A stretch of DNA of 64,000 bases, taken from the NCBI RefSeq assembly GCF_004011695.2, contig NC_082409.1:806001-870000 (forward strand). Reading direction: 5' to 3'. Made by a program: the position numbers and the translations under genes. Below the pieces are notes generated by a model. That model saw only the letters and a program-made list of their open reading frames with translations, had not been told where the DNA came from and did no database searches. Below are positions 10,103 to 21,474 of the stretch, piece by piece (the first letter of the stretch is position 1; each line of letters starts with the position of its first letter). The stretch is from Ascochyta rabiei. Taxonomy: Eukaryota; Ascomycota; Dothideomycetes; Pleosporales; Didymellaceae.

Positions 10103-13100
10103 ATGAGGTATGGTGCTAGCACCTGCATGTCTTGAGCAGGCCCGCTAATGCTTGAATAGTGCTACAAGATTGGACCGTCTCGTAACGTAAGTTTACCCAG
10201 CGCATGCATGCACTTCCCACCAGTCCCCAGTCTTTTCTGCGCAATGCAGCTCTACTTTGCTTTTCGGACCCCACGTTGGCGATTTCATCTCGTTTTTGCG
10301 CTTTGCTGCACCCTCGCTGACCGCGCCAAGGCTCCTTGAGACAGGCAGCACAGCCTTGATCCGGAACACAGCAGCTGAGCAACTAGCTGATGTCCAGAAA
10401 CAACACCCCGAGGATCTATTCAACCTCCTCAACCGTGTTGTGCCATTCTTGCGATCCAAGAGTTGGGAAACACGGGTGGCTGCCGCCAAAGCAGTGGGTG
10501 GCATTGTCGCCAACGCCGAGAAGTACGATCCAAACGCCGAAGAGGAACCAATCAAACCAGAGGTCAAGTCTGAAACAAACGGCCATGCAAAAGACGAGGA
10601 CGCTAGTGGCGCTGCCGTCAAGAAAGAAGAGAATGGCGACGTCGAGATGCCACTGGCGACGGACAAATTCAACCTTGACACTCTCGACATTGCGTCCATC
10701 CTGAAAAATGGCAACCATCTCGTCGGTGCTGCTAGCAAGGAGCTCGATTACAAGCTGCTGTCTATGAGCCCTGCGGATCGCCTTGCATATCAGAAGAACA
10801 TCCTCACCAAGCGGCTTGGTCTCGAAGGGCCCTTCGTTGAATTCACTGCAGCACCGGCAGACGAGACAGTCGCGCAAACCCCTGGCCTCCGAACGCCCGC
10901 CATCCATCGCATTGACACAAATCTCGCCAGATCAGATACTCTGAATTCCGCCGCTTCGCCCCCAGCGGCCACACCAACGGGCGATCAGCCCATTCTTAGC
11001 AAACGTCAACTGAACTCCCAAAAGCGCAAACAGAAGAACGCGCACAAGAACAACAAGGCAACAACCGTCGACTTTAATGAGCCCGGCTCGAAAAAGCCCT
11101 CACATCCAGATGCTGTTCAGACGCCTGTGCGCTTGACTCCACATCCTACGTCGCTCAAACAGGACAAGTCCGAGAACGATGACGGAGGTGATGGCCTTGA
11201 TGATTACTTCTCCCTCGAACGCAAGGGCGGAGACGACGACGCAAAGTTTGTCAAAGAGTTCAAGGGTGATGTGTTACCTGAGAAGTCCTCTTTTGAAGGC
11301 GAGTCCGACGAGTCTGGCTTGGAGTGGCCTTTTGAGCGCGTTTGCGAGTATCTCGCTCTCGAAATGTTCGACCACACCTGGGAGGTTCGTCATGGCGCTT
11401 CTATGGGCATTCGGGAGGTCTTGCGCGTGCACGGCGGCGGAGCTGGGAGAATCAAGGGAAGGTCGCGAGCGGAGAATGACAAGCTGAACCAGCAATGGCT
11501 GAACGATCTTGCATGTCGCATCTGCTGTATCTTCATGCTTGATCGATTCGCCGACTACACCTCCGACACTGCCGTCGCGCCCATCAGAGAAACCGCGGGA
11601 CAAGCACTCGGGTCTGTCCTGCAGCACCTTTCTCGCGAGAACGTTTTGGCTACGTTCAATGTACTTCACAGTCTCATCAAGAAGCGGCTTGAAGTAGATA
11701 GCGGATGGCATTCCTGCCAGGGTGGCATGATCGGCTTGCGGTACCTCGTAGCTGTACGGAACGATCTCCTCCGTGAAGACGGGTCTCTTATGGATGGCGT
11801 CCTCACTGCTGTCATTCAGGGCCTGGGCGATTTTGACGATGACATTCGGGCTCTGAGCGCAGCAACGCTCATTCCCGTTGCCAAGGATTTTGTCGAGATG
11901 CGACCAAAGGCAACGGAAGGCCTCATGAACCAGGTCTGGTCCTGCTTTGATGGTCTTCAAGACGACCTTACCGCTAGTACCGGCTCGATTATGGATCTTC
12001 TCGCCAAGCTGTGCAGCTTTCCTCAAGTCCTTGCAGCCATGCAGGCAAATGCGGAGAAGGACCCGACGCAGTCCTTCCACGAACTTGTGCCTCGTCTCTT
12101 CCCATTCTTACGACACACCATCACCAGCGTGCGTGCTGCTGTGCTACGTGCATTGAGTACCTTTCTCGACATCCAAAGCGCAGGATCGGGTGGGTGGATC
12201 GACAGTAAAGCACTCCAACTGATCTTCCAGAACATCCTGCTCGAACGCAACGAGGGCGTTCTCAAACTTTCACTGAAGTTGTGGAACACCATGGTCGACA
12301 ACCTTGGTGCTCAAATTGCGACACACTTAGAACCGATCCTGAATGCTATTATCCCACTGACTCTTACTCCTATTGGGGTGTCTCGCCATCCGATTCCCAT
12401 GGACATGTCACTCTTGATGAAACCTTCCGGACAGGTCATGGGCCCGGCACCAAGCTTAGCACCTAGTCGGCGATCAACACCACCGGCCGGAAGCGAGCCA
12501 GCCGTGAAGAAGAGGAAGAAGTCACGGCACGGGAAAGAGGAGAACACGTTACCGATACCATCATCCACGTCACACAACGTTGACGGACACATGATCAGTG
12601 GCGATCTTGAGCTCATTGGAGCTGATGTGATGATCCGTTCCAGGGCATCTGCAGCACAAGCTCTTGGCAAAGCTATTGCGAACTGGCCGGAAGAGACCAG
12701 ACTATCGATCTTCGGTCACAAGCTCTTGCCGCCACTGTCTTCGACTAGCTCCACCGCACAACTGACGGCTGCTATGATCATCGAAGAGTTTGGCAAGAAT
12801 CTGTCGGCCAAGGACGCCTTGGCAGATCTGTTTGCTGAGGCTCTACTCCCCATCGTCGAGGGTGAGCGACCGATGGCTTACGAAGACCTCGTCCCCAAGC
12901 TGCAAATTGTACGAACTCAGTGCACTGCTTTGATCAACATCTTCCGAGAAGGCCATGTCCAGAATCTACCAGCTCTGGCTATCGTCGTCCAGGGTGATCC
13001 TTCTGCCAGTCAGTACGCTTTTGGCGTCGCCGACGCAGAGAAGCTTGTAACTACTCAGTACGAGAAGCTCAAGAAGGCAATGACCCCATCTGCACGAATG

Positions 13101-16100
13101 GTCGCTGCAGCCAACCTGGAAGTCTCGAGGAAGGAAGTCGAGGCCAGTCTCCAGGAGGCAAAGGACATCAAGGAAGAACGCGATATCCGCATCAAAGCTG
13201 CCGCCGCGGGCGCACTCATCTGGCTGAACTCACCACCCAAGAAACCATCGGCACCGATCAAGGCCATGATGGACAGCGTCAAGAAAGAGGAGAACGTACA
13301 GTTGCAAAAGCGATCTGCCGCCGCTGTTGCGCGCTACATTGTGCACCTTGTCGAGGGGAATAAGAACAACGTTGTCAAGAAAGTGGTTGGCAACCTCGTT
13401 AAGTTCTACTGCATGGAGACAGCAGAAACACCCGAATTCCAGGGTCAAGGTCACATTGAAACCGGCATTCTCACTTTGAAAAAGGATGAAGACGTTCGCG
13501 ACCATCCAGATGCTGTCAAATTTGCGGAGGAGTCGAGAGCGGCCAGGATCACCAAACGTGGAGCACGTGAGGCTCTTGAGCAAGTTGTCGAGCAGTTCGG
13601 TGCGGAGGTCTTCCACAAGGTTCCCACGCTCGAAGATCTGATCCAGCGGCCTATTAAGCACGCGTTCGCCGATGCGACACTTCCTGTAGAGATCGCCGAC
13701 GAGGACGGCATCTTTGGACAGGAGGTTGTTGACGCGTTATCAACTTTGCGCGCCCTGGTGGGCAGCTTTCATCCGGACGTACGCGGCTTCATCAAAGACC
13801 TGCTTCCCTTCATTGCACGGGCCTTGCAGAGCAAGCTATACGTACTCCGATACGCTGCCGCGAAGTGCTTCGCAACTATTTGCAGCGTTATGTCTGTCGA
13901 GGCCTTCACACTGCTCGTCGAAGTCGTTCTGCCTACCATCAGCGATGGTGCTAACGTTCATGGCCGCCAAGGTGCTATCGAATGTATCTACCATCTCATT
14001 CACGTTATGGAGGACGGCATTCTACCGTATGTCATCTTCTTGATCACTCCGGTTCTGGGGCGCATGAGCGATTCAGACAACGACGTTCGTCTACTAGCAA
14101 CAACAAGCTTCGCTACACTTGTCAAGCTTGTTCCGCTTGAGTCCGGTATCCCAGACCCGCCAGGTCTGCCCGACTCTCTCCTCAAAGGTCGTGACCGTGA
14201 GCGCAAGTTCGTCGCTCAGATGCTTGACGCCAAGAAAGTTGAGCCTTTCGAGATCCCTGTCGGCATCAAGGCTACATTGCGATCTTACCAACAAGACGGC
14301 GTCAATTGGCTTGCCTTCCTAAACCGATACAACTTGCACGGCATTTTGTGTGATGACATGGGTCTCGGAAAGACGCTGCAGACCTTGTGCATGGTGGCCA
14401 GTGATCACCACCTACGCGCTGACGAGTTTGCGAGGTCTGAGGATCCAAACTTCCGCAGATTGCCGTCGCTCATCGTATGTCCTCCTACTCTGTCTGGTCA
14501 TTGGCAGCAGGAGATTCGACAGTATGCGCCCTTCCTTTCTTGTGTGGCCTACGTCGGTGCGCCACCCATTCGCGGTCAACACAGGTCTCAGCTCCAGGAT
14601 GTCGACATTGTCATAACCAGTTACGACATCTGCAGAAACGACCTCGAAGTTCTCAAGCCTGTCAACTGGAACTACTGCGTTCTCGATGAAGGTCATCTTA
14701 TTAAAAATTCGAAGTCAAAGACCAGCCAGGCTGTCAAGCAGTTCCAGTCGAATCACCGCCTGATTCTTTCGGGTACACCCATCCAGAACAACGTACTTGA
14801 GTTGTGGTCTCTGTTCGACTTCCTCATGCCTGGCTTCCTCGGATCCGAGAAAGTGTTCCAAGAGCGCTTTGCAAAGCCTATTGCAGCTTCTCGATTTGCC
14901 AAGTCCTCATCTAAGGAACAGGAGAAGGGTGCGCTAGCCATTGAGGCGCTCCACAAACAGGTCCTCCCTTTCCTTCTTAGACGTCTCAAGGAGGAAGTGC
15001 TCGACGACTTGCCCCCCAAGATCCTGCAGAACTACTACTGTGACCTGTCTGAGCTGCAGCGCAACCTGTTTGATGACTTCAACAAGCGACAAGGCAAAGA
15101 GATCCAGTCAAAGGCTGGTAATGCTGACCGTGAGAGCAAGCAACACATCTTCCAAGCACTGCAGTACATGAAAAAGCTCTGCAACTCGCCCGCCCTTGTA
15201 GTGAAGGGCCCAACGAACAAAGCCTACGAGCCAACGCAGCAGTACCTGAAGAAGCACAACACCACCATTGACGATATCTCCCATGCGCCCAAGCTGAGTG
15301 CGCTCAAGGACCTGTTGGTGGACTGTGGCATTGGTGCAGCAGATGTTGCAGGCGACAAGTCAGGCGCTGTCAACGGTGATTTGCCTGAGGCAGTCTCTCA
15401 GCATCGTGCTCTGATCTTTTGTCAAATGAAGGAGATGCTTGACATGGTCGAGTCTACTGTGTTCAAGAAGTTGCTTCCGAGCGTTCAATTCATGAGGCTT
15501 GACGGAACGGTACCGGCTGAGAAGCGTCAAGACATTGTCAACAAGTTCAATTCGGATCCATCTTACGATGCCCTGCTCTTAACCACTAGCGTCGGTGGTC
15601 TCGGTCTTAACTTAACCGGTGCCGACACCGTCATCTTCGTCGAGCACGACTGGAATCCTCAGAAGGATATTCAAGCAATGGACCGCGCTCATCGTATCGG
15701 GCAAAAGAAGGTTGTGAATGTGTACCGCATTGTTACCCGCGGGACACTCGAGGAAAAGATCCTCAAGTAAGTATATCCACACCCTAACTATGTCTAGTCC
15801 TTGCTAACAGATACTCAGTCTTCAGCGTTTCAAGATCGACGTCGCGAGCACGGTCGTTAACCAGCAGAATGCTGGTCTGGGCTCCATGCAAACGGATCAG
15901 ATTCTCGATTTGTTCAACGTCTCCGCAGACAGTGCAGACCCAGCTGCGCTACCACCTCCTCCATCCAACTCCAAGGACGACAATGCCATCGACGAGAACG
16001 ATGCTGTCGATGCCACGGGTGAATTGCGAGAGAAGGGCAAGAAAGGCTTTCTTGACGACCTTGGCGAACTGTGGGATGAGAGGCAATACGAAGATGAATT

Positions 16101-16146
16101 TGACCTCGACGGTTTCTTGGGCAAGATGCAGGGGCCCGCGGCATAG
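10103..16146 (+). CDS. MOT1: TATA-binding-protein-associated factor Mot1 (BTAF1), Swi2/Snf2 ATPase
   Basis: Predicted 1931 aa from four coding exons: 10103-10107, 10160-10186, 10331-15766 and 15819-16146. The first two exons are tiny (5 and 27 nt) but give the expected start MSATRLDRLVTLLETGS. Mot1 uses ATP to remove TBP from DNA and redistributes it between promoters. Residues about 1-1300 are HEAT-repeat-like, with an acidic/basic insertion near 80-260. The Swi2/Snf2 core follows: Walker A DDMGLGKT near residue 1351, the Walker B form DEGH (LDEGHLIKN) near 1460 that typifies this subfamily, SGTPIQNN, LLRRLKEEVL, TTSVGGLGLNL and DRAHRIGQ (motif VI). The last splice joins EEKIL to NLQRFK as in orthologues. 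Length matches yeast Mot1 (about 1870). Very high confidence in identity. Confidence 0.97.
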
Positions 16147-16789
16147 AATGCGCAACTTCCCCACATCAACACCCTCTTCAAGGTGGCAGAGCACGCCTCT
16201 ACGGTGGATCGTCCACCAGGCTGGCGATAATGATTTAATTGGCGTTTGGTTTTGTTTAGCCAGCAGTGGGTGCTTGGCTATACGGCATGTACAGGATAGC
16301 ATGGACAGATCGTGGATTGGCTCCATCGTTCGACTTTTAGCATGGCGTTGGATGGCTTCGATTGATGATGCGTAGGATTTGTCCACTTGGTCAGAGGACT
16401 TTGTACGTTCATGCTTGTATTCTTAGATAGTATCCTCCAGAGTGGAGACCACAAAAGATATGGTTGCTCATTTCATGTTCCCTCGGCCCGCTCACCACAG
16501 CACCCCACAGTCCCACACTACGTTGAAGTCAAGCGGCACCTCGCGATGAACCCCACGAATGTGACACAGGGCAGGTCGAGACCTTCATGCACAGTCACAC
16601 ATGCAAAAGGCTGGAAACAAGACACTGGTAGAAGACGCAAACTCGATTAAATATGCTAATGCTGATGTGCAGTATTCTAGCACGGATTGAAAATGCCCAC
16701 ACGCTAAACAATAACAGAACAACAATCGGTTGGCTATGCTTGACGCTCAAAAAAAAACAGCGACGGAAACGAAAACAAGAACATCTGTT
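16147..16789. other. Intergenic between convergent MOT1 and CDT1-like genes
   Basis: Shared 3' region of about 640 bp, with an A-run at 16750-16757. No coding signal. Confidence 0.5.
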
Positions 16790-17902
16790 CTACACACCTA
16801 GCGCGGTAAGGCGGCTCTTCACGTCCAAAGGCCTCATCGCAGGCATGACAACAACGCTAGAAATAGCACCTATGTTGACCATTGAGACATAGCCTGGCGC
16901 AACTTCGTTCGCTATCACTTCGATACACTTCATGGCCTCTTCTTTCGAGATGGGAGACCGTATGGACCCCCGTAGTTGCTGCAGGACCGTAGTTGTGGAG
17001 AAGGAAACGCGCATTCCTGGTCGGCTTGCGCACAAGAGGGAGAGCACGCCGAGCACTTCCTCGGAGCGCTGGAGCGCTGCTCTTCGTTGGAGCTCGGCAG
17101 CGGTCGGGGCGGTAGGCCCGCATTTGGCCGCTTCTTGTTTTGCGAGGATGCGATCCAGGAGGTTGGTTTTACGAACTGCAGCAAACTCGGTAATCTTTGC
17201 TTGTGCAGGTTCGGCTCCCTGTGTGAGGATGGACTCGTTCTCCTTGCCAGAGACCTGTCTCTTCTTCTGCGTGCGACCGTGCTCTACGCTTTCTTTGAAT
17301 TCCCTCATTCTCTTGCGACCTTTCTCTTGCAGTGGTGCAATGGCGTTGAGCGATGCGCATGCTTCGACGTCAGCAAGAGGGAGCTGGGCGAGAAACTTGG
17401 ACATGGAGATATCGTCGAGGAATGTTTCGAGGCGTGCTTGCTTGGCGTCGGCCTTCTTCGGTCGTCCGCGTCCCCTCTTTGGTGTCGCAATCGGTCGAGT
17501 AGCCATCTTTTGTGAGATGCACCACTGCGACCACAAGCTATCCAGACCCTCCTTGAACATGCCTGTCAACGCCTGTTCATTTACACCAATCATGCCATCG
17601 AGCATAGAACTATTTTCTCTGATCTCCAGTACAATCTTGCCGCGGCCGTAGTCTGAAAGGTGGTAGGGGTTGTTCAAGCCTGAGGGACCGTAGTTGAGAA
17701 CGCCCATGATGAGGCGGATGTCATCGCATGTGACTTTGCGCTGTCTCCAGACCAGTGTGACGGACGCCGTGAGATCTCGAATGTCGGCAGGCGTAGAGGT
17801 GCCATTGTGTGCGTAGTGGAGTGATAGCGCGGTAAGGAAGGACGAGTGCAGAGCCAGAAGGTTGACGAGCTCATCCGGGAGCTGACCAGGTGCGATGGCC
17901 AT
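16790..17902 (-). CDS. DNA replication factor Cdt1-like protein
   Basis: Predicted 370 aa, single exon, from the ATG at 17902-17900 (MAIAPGQLPDEL). Upstream codons in frame exist but are non-conserved leader. The N-terminal helical part (residues about 5-130) resembles the region that contacts MCM and geminin in Cdt1 proteins. A basic AT-hook-like motif PKRGRGRPKK sits at residues 141-150. The C-terminal third (about 255-365) begins with LLDRILAKQ and continues through RRAALQRSEEVLGVLSLL, PISKEEAMKCIEVIANEV and a final beta strand. This is the pattern I know from the Cdt1 C-terminal winged-helix domain in filamentous fungi. Cdt1 loads MCM2-7 at origins with ORC and Cdc6 in G1. No intron, no membrane segment. 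The assignment rests mostly on the C-terminal domain. Confidence 0.75.
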   Translation of the reverse strand: MAIAPGQLPDELVNLLALHSSFLTALSLHYAHNGTSTPADIRDLTASVTLVWRQRKVTCDDIRLIMGVLNYGPSGLNNPYHLSDYGRGKIVLEIRENSSMLDGMIGVNEQALTGMFKEGLDSLWSQWCISQKMATRPIATPKRGRGRPKKADAKQARLETFLDDISMSKFLAQLPLADVEACASLNAIAPLQEKGRKRMREFKESVEHGRTQKKRQVSGKENESILTQGAEPAQAKITEFAAVRKTNLLDRILAKQEAAKCGPTAPTAAELQRRAALQRSEEVLGVLSLLCASRPGMRVSFSTTTVLQQLRGSIRSPISKEEAMKCIEVIANEVAPGYVSMVNIGAISSVVVMPAMRPLDVKSRLTALGV

Positions 17903-18374
17903 TGTGGATGATAATGTTACAAGTAATACGGTGCTGAAATACGGTAGACAATGGCGGAAGAGGAATATGCTGTGATGATGAGGATGTGCACACGAAGGAG
18001 GGACAGCTGAAGCGTTTATGAGCCGTGGGGCGGGCAGAAAGAGGAAGAACCCACGCGTCCGAGCGCGCACGCGACGCGTTTCAATCCACGGGCCGCATTG
18101 GGTGCTAGCGCCGAATTCTGGACATCATAGGCATAGACAATTTTTTTGAAGCTCAGCAACGTGTGCGCACAATCAATTCTGCTGAGGTCACGAGACCCAT
18201 AGCACATCGCAGACAGCGATAACTCTGCAGTCACAGATTGGCATTGGAGGAAGCTTGTGTTGTACGTCGTTTGATTGATTAAGAGCTGAGGTGATCAAGT
18301 CCCGTGTACTCCAGTGCTAAGAAGCAAATGCAGTGTTACAATCCAAGCCATATCTTTTCATCTCAATGACAAGC
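17903..18374. promoter_or_regulatory. Upstream region of the CDT1-like gene
   Basis: 470 bp between two minus-strand genes. It would contain the CDT1 promoter; an ACGCGT (MluI cell-cycle box core, target of MBF in yeasts) is seen at 18074-18079 (gACGCGTttc). Use here is inference. Confidence 0.35.
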
Positions 18375-19043
18375 TTACTTGCCACCGAACCAGGAGCCCA
18401 GCCAGCTCTTGGCCTGTGCAGCATCCTTGGTGACTTCACGGTCGAACCGGTCAACGGCAGCGTTGAAGTCCTTGCTGGTCTCGCGAGTGTACTCCTCACC
18501 CCGCGCCTTGGCCTCGTCCCACTTCTTCTTTGCCTCAACGCTGAGCTTGTTGTACTTTGCCTGGGCTTCGGCGCTATACTCTTGAGCCTTGCTCTGTGCC
18601 TCGCGACTGACCTCCTGGGCCCTGTTCTGTGCTTGTTGACCATATGCCCTTAGGTCTGCCTCGGCCTTCTTTGCCTCGGCGCTGGCGCGGTTGGCCTGCT
18701 TTGCATCAGTTCATGTTCGAACGACAACATCGAAAGACAGATGATATATGGCGTGATGACGTACGTAGTCCTGTGCAGTTGCGCGAACGGCCTCGTATCC
18801 CTCCTCTCCGGCCTTCTTGGCCTCCTTGTCCTGACCAGGGAAGTCACCGCGGACTCTCCTTGTGGCGCTGGCGGCATCGTCTGTGACTGTCAGCTTGTTC
18901 CTCAATGACACGCATGAAGATAGTAAAATACGCTCGAACTTCTTCTCGGCAAGCTTTGGGTCGCCTCCAGCGCTGTAGAGGTAGTAGGTACCCGCGCCGA
19001 CGGCAGCGAGGCCACCGAAAGTAGCAAATCTGCGTCCGGCCAT
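18375..19043 (-). CDS. Calcofluor white hypersensitive-type membrane-anchored protein
   Basis: Predicted 182 aa from three exons: 19043-18932, 18880-18765 and about 18695-18375 (an acceptor 3 nt earlier would add one Gln). The N-terminus MAGRRFATFGGLAAVGAGTY is a short hydrophobic glycine-rich segment that can anchor in a membrane, possibly mitochondrial. It is followed by GGDPKLAEKKFE, a sequence typical of small fungal proteins annotated as calcofluor white hypersensitive. The rest is alanine/lysine/glutamate-rich amphipathic helix (KADLRAYGQQAQNRAQE), resembling LEA-type repeats, ending in WLGSWFGGK. The family name comes from a cell-wall-stress phenotype; the molecular function is not established. 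The shared upstream region with the divergent peroxin-like gene is about 530 bp. Confidence 0.7.
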
Positions 19044-19574
19044 TGTAGTAGATGTGTGAGTGTGAGTGTGAGGGTTGTTGAAGAGATGATGGTATGTGAT
19101 GAAGACGTGTAGCGTTTGATTGAAGGATTGATGAGCAAGGGCGGAGCTGCAGTACTTAAGAGGGGAAATGCTGTCGTGATGCGGCTGGCAGCTTGCAAGG
19201 CGCGTGCAGATACGTCATGGCAGTCCATAGCTCCCGGCGCACAGACAGGCCCATCACGAACCAGATCGCCAGGCTAGGCATATCAGACCTCGACTACGAG
19301 AGCCGTTGGCCAAGCTGACAACGTGCCGCTCATTTTTACGCATTGCTGTGTCTGTATAGCATATTGCCTATAGCCCGCGCTCATCATCCTTCTTGCGGAG
19401 CGCTGCTGTTGCGGCTCTTCCCTCTGCGCGAATTGTTGACTGCCCCTAATCCAGCCGTCCAGCACCGTTCTTGCCTTGCTGGCACGTTTCCTCCATGCAT
19501 CCACGGTAGTGACGGCGTGACGCCTATTGCTCTCTTCAACTTCGAGCCCCTAGTACATAATCAAAGTGCCTGCG
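19044..19574. promoter_or_regulatory. Divergent promoter region
   Basis: 530 bp between the minus-strand calcofluor-type gene and the plus-strand peroxin/dysferlin gene. A short GTGTGA microsatellite is at about 19053-19072. No other motif recognised. Confidence 0.4.
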
Positions 19575-20671
19575 ATGGCAGAGCAGAACATCCAACTCGT
19601 CGACCACACGGACGGCGACAATCCCCCCACAACGCAGTCGGAGCCCCCTCGAACGCCAGACTCGCACATCGACATACTCTATGAGAACCAGCGCGGATGG
19701 TTCGTCTTCGGGATACCTCTCTTTTCTTCAAAAGCGCTATGGAACTTCCGGGTCGACCCCGCACCATGGGTAGACGCCAAGTTCAAGCCCTCGGCCGTCA
19801 ACATCACAAACGCACAAGTACCTGATCCGAGCTGGGTATGGGACTGGAAGAGCTGGTATGTCGACATGAGCCTGGATGTCGATGAGGAGGGGTGGCAGTA
19901 TAGTCTTCTGTTCAAGGGCTCGCCATGGCACGGCAACCACCCGTGGTTCCACAGCTTTGTCAGGAGGCGGCGATGGCTGCGAAGGCGCATCAAGCAGAAG
20001 ATACCTCCGAAGACGAAGGAAGCAGTACGTGACAGACTGTTCGGCGACAGGTTCAGCGTTGGTGGTACCACGCTGTTCAGGACCGATACACCAGGCACTA
20101 TGAGTGTGCTGGACAGTAGCGGCCAAGCGTCTGTGGATGAGGAGATCCGAGACACTGCAACCCTGATGAGGAAGCTGAAAGCAGCTGCCATCGATCGAGA
20201 GAAGATTGTCATCATCAATAGGTTCATTGCAGATGGAGGCGAGGAGCTGCACTACCTCGCAGAACATGTACGTGCCTTTCTTCCCACGCCGCAGTCCTAA
20301 GCTTACCCTCCCAGATACCCACTATCATGTCCATGCTCATCTTCCAAAACTCACGCCGCCAACTCCTCTCCACACTGATGGACACATTCGACGCTGCTAA
20401 GAGCCACCGCGACGAACACGAGTCTCAAGAAAAGCCCGAAGGCGAAGCCGAAACCCGCAGAATCAATAACCTCCTCAAGGCCGTCGAGGCTGCTGATGCA
20501 GAATGCAAGAAGCTGGAATACTGGAGTGACATCCGCGAACTGGCAGTGGAAGGCAGGGCTGGCAATGCTACTGCCGAGTCTAGTGGGTGGGACGAAAAGT
20601 GGCAGGGCGTTGATGAGAGTGGACCGAAGCATCCCACGCCTTCCACCGCGTCGTCGATCACGATACCTTAA
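19575..20671 (+). CDS. Peroxin/dysferlin-domain protein (Mug65/Spo73/Pex24-like)
   Basis: Predicted 349 aa, exons 19575-20267 and 20315-20671. The true start is the ATG at 19575 (MAEQNIQLV). Residues about 35-150 form the peroxin/ferlin (DysFN-DysFC) module: YENQRGWFVFGIPLFSS, then DPSWVWDWKSWYVDM, then DEEGWQYSLLF and HPWFHSFVRRRRWLRRR. The alternating Trp/Arg pattern is diagnostic. Fungal proteins with this domain act at the ER or peroxisome (Pex23/Pex24/Pex30 group) or in spore membrane extension (Spo73); S. pombe Mug65 is meiotically induced. No strong transmembrane segment is visible, so it is closer to the soluble Spo73/Mug65 type than to Pex30. The C-terminal half is helical and charged (RRINNLLKAVEAADAECKKL). 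Confidence 0.8.
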
Positions 20672-20762
20672 TATCCTAGAATCACAACATGAGCACGAGC
20701 GTCTCTGCGGCTCCCACGTTAATACTTGCATGTTACAATGCACATATACCCTACAAAACAGA

Positions 20763-21059
20763 TCATGTCTGTACCCTCCTGACTCTGATTGGTCCCCTGA
20801 TATCTTCTAGTTGCTCCACGTCCAGCACTTCGCCCTTTTGCAAGACTTCAACTTCACCAGCTTCACGCATCTCCCACACAAGCTGCCTGATCGGGCCCAT
20901 TGTCGCTCGCCAGTCCGGCACATTCAGACATGACAGCTCTGAAGAGGACAGTGCACGGGCGACCTCGGAGGGGCATATTGTTTTTGGATAGTCTCGCGCG
21001 CTTAGCAGGCGATTGGCGTGTTGAAGTATGATAGTCCGCTGCTGACCGCCGAGCGCCAT
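20763..21059 (-). CDS. DUF3253 family small winged-helix-like protein
   Basis: 98 aa, no intron, start ATG at 21059-21057. The sequence has the block structure of DUF3253: ILQHANRLLSARDYPKTICP, SEVARAL, DWRATMGPIRQLVWEMREAG, then EVLQKGEVLD and a terminal RGPIRVRR. The pattern helix, PSEVAR helix, beta hairpin with QKG suggests a winged-helix fold. I know the family mainly from bacteria, so a fungal copy is notable. Function unknown. It is divergent from the carbonic anhydrase gene and ends only 91 bp from the convergent peroxin-like gene. Confidence 0.75.
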   Translation of the reverse strand: MALGGQQRTIILQHANRLLSARDYPKTICPSEVARALSSSELSCLNVPDWRATMGPIRQLVWEMREAGEVEVLQKGEVLDVEQLEDIRGPIRVRRVQT

Positions 21060-21474
21060 GCTTCCGTGAGATTTGAGGTGTTATTGTGCTACACTTGGCG
21101 GACTGACGAGCATCGAGTGTTCGGCCAAGCTTGTTTACGATAGGTTGCTCTTTCGAGTAGCTGGTGATACACGGACTTTGGTGCTGCACTTGGCCTCTTG
21201 TCGTGTGCTTGGCCCGTCGAAATGCAGCTGCAAACTCTGGCTGTTCTTGAAGATATGGACTTGAGTTAAGCTTGCTGTCTTCCTTGCGACGAAGGATTTC
21301 CGCGGGCCCGCTAGAGCTTCGCGGTTTCGCGATCTCATATCTGGATCGTCGCAAGGTTTAGCTCATGGTTTGACGTCAGAGCGCCCAATCGGACCGCAGC
21401 AGAAGCAAACCTCAACACGTCAACCGCATAAAAGCGGCTGCAAACAAGAGGGGTCTTGGTCGGACTGTATCAGG
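21060..21474. promoter_or_regulatory. Divergent promoter between the DUF3253 and carbonic anhydrase genes
   Basis: 415 bp. A non-ATG upstream extension of the carbonic anhydrase frame starts at 21370. No specific motif recognised. Confidence 0.4.
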
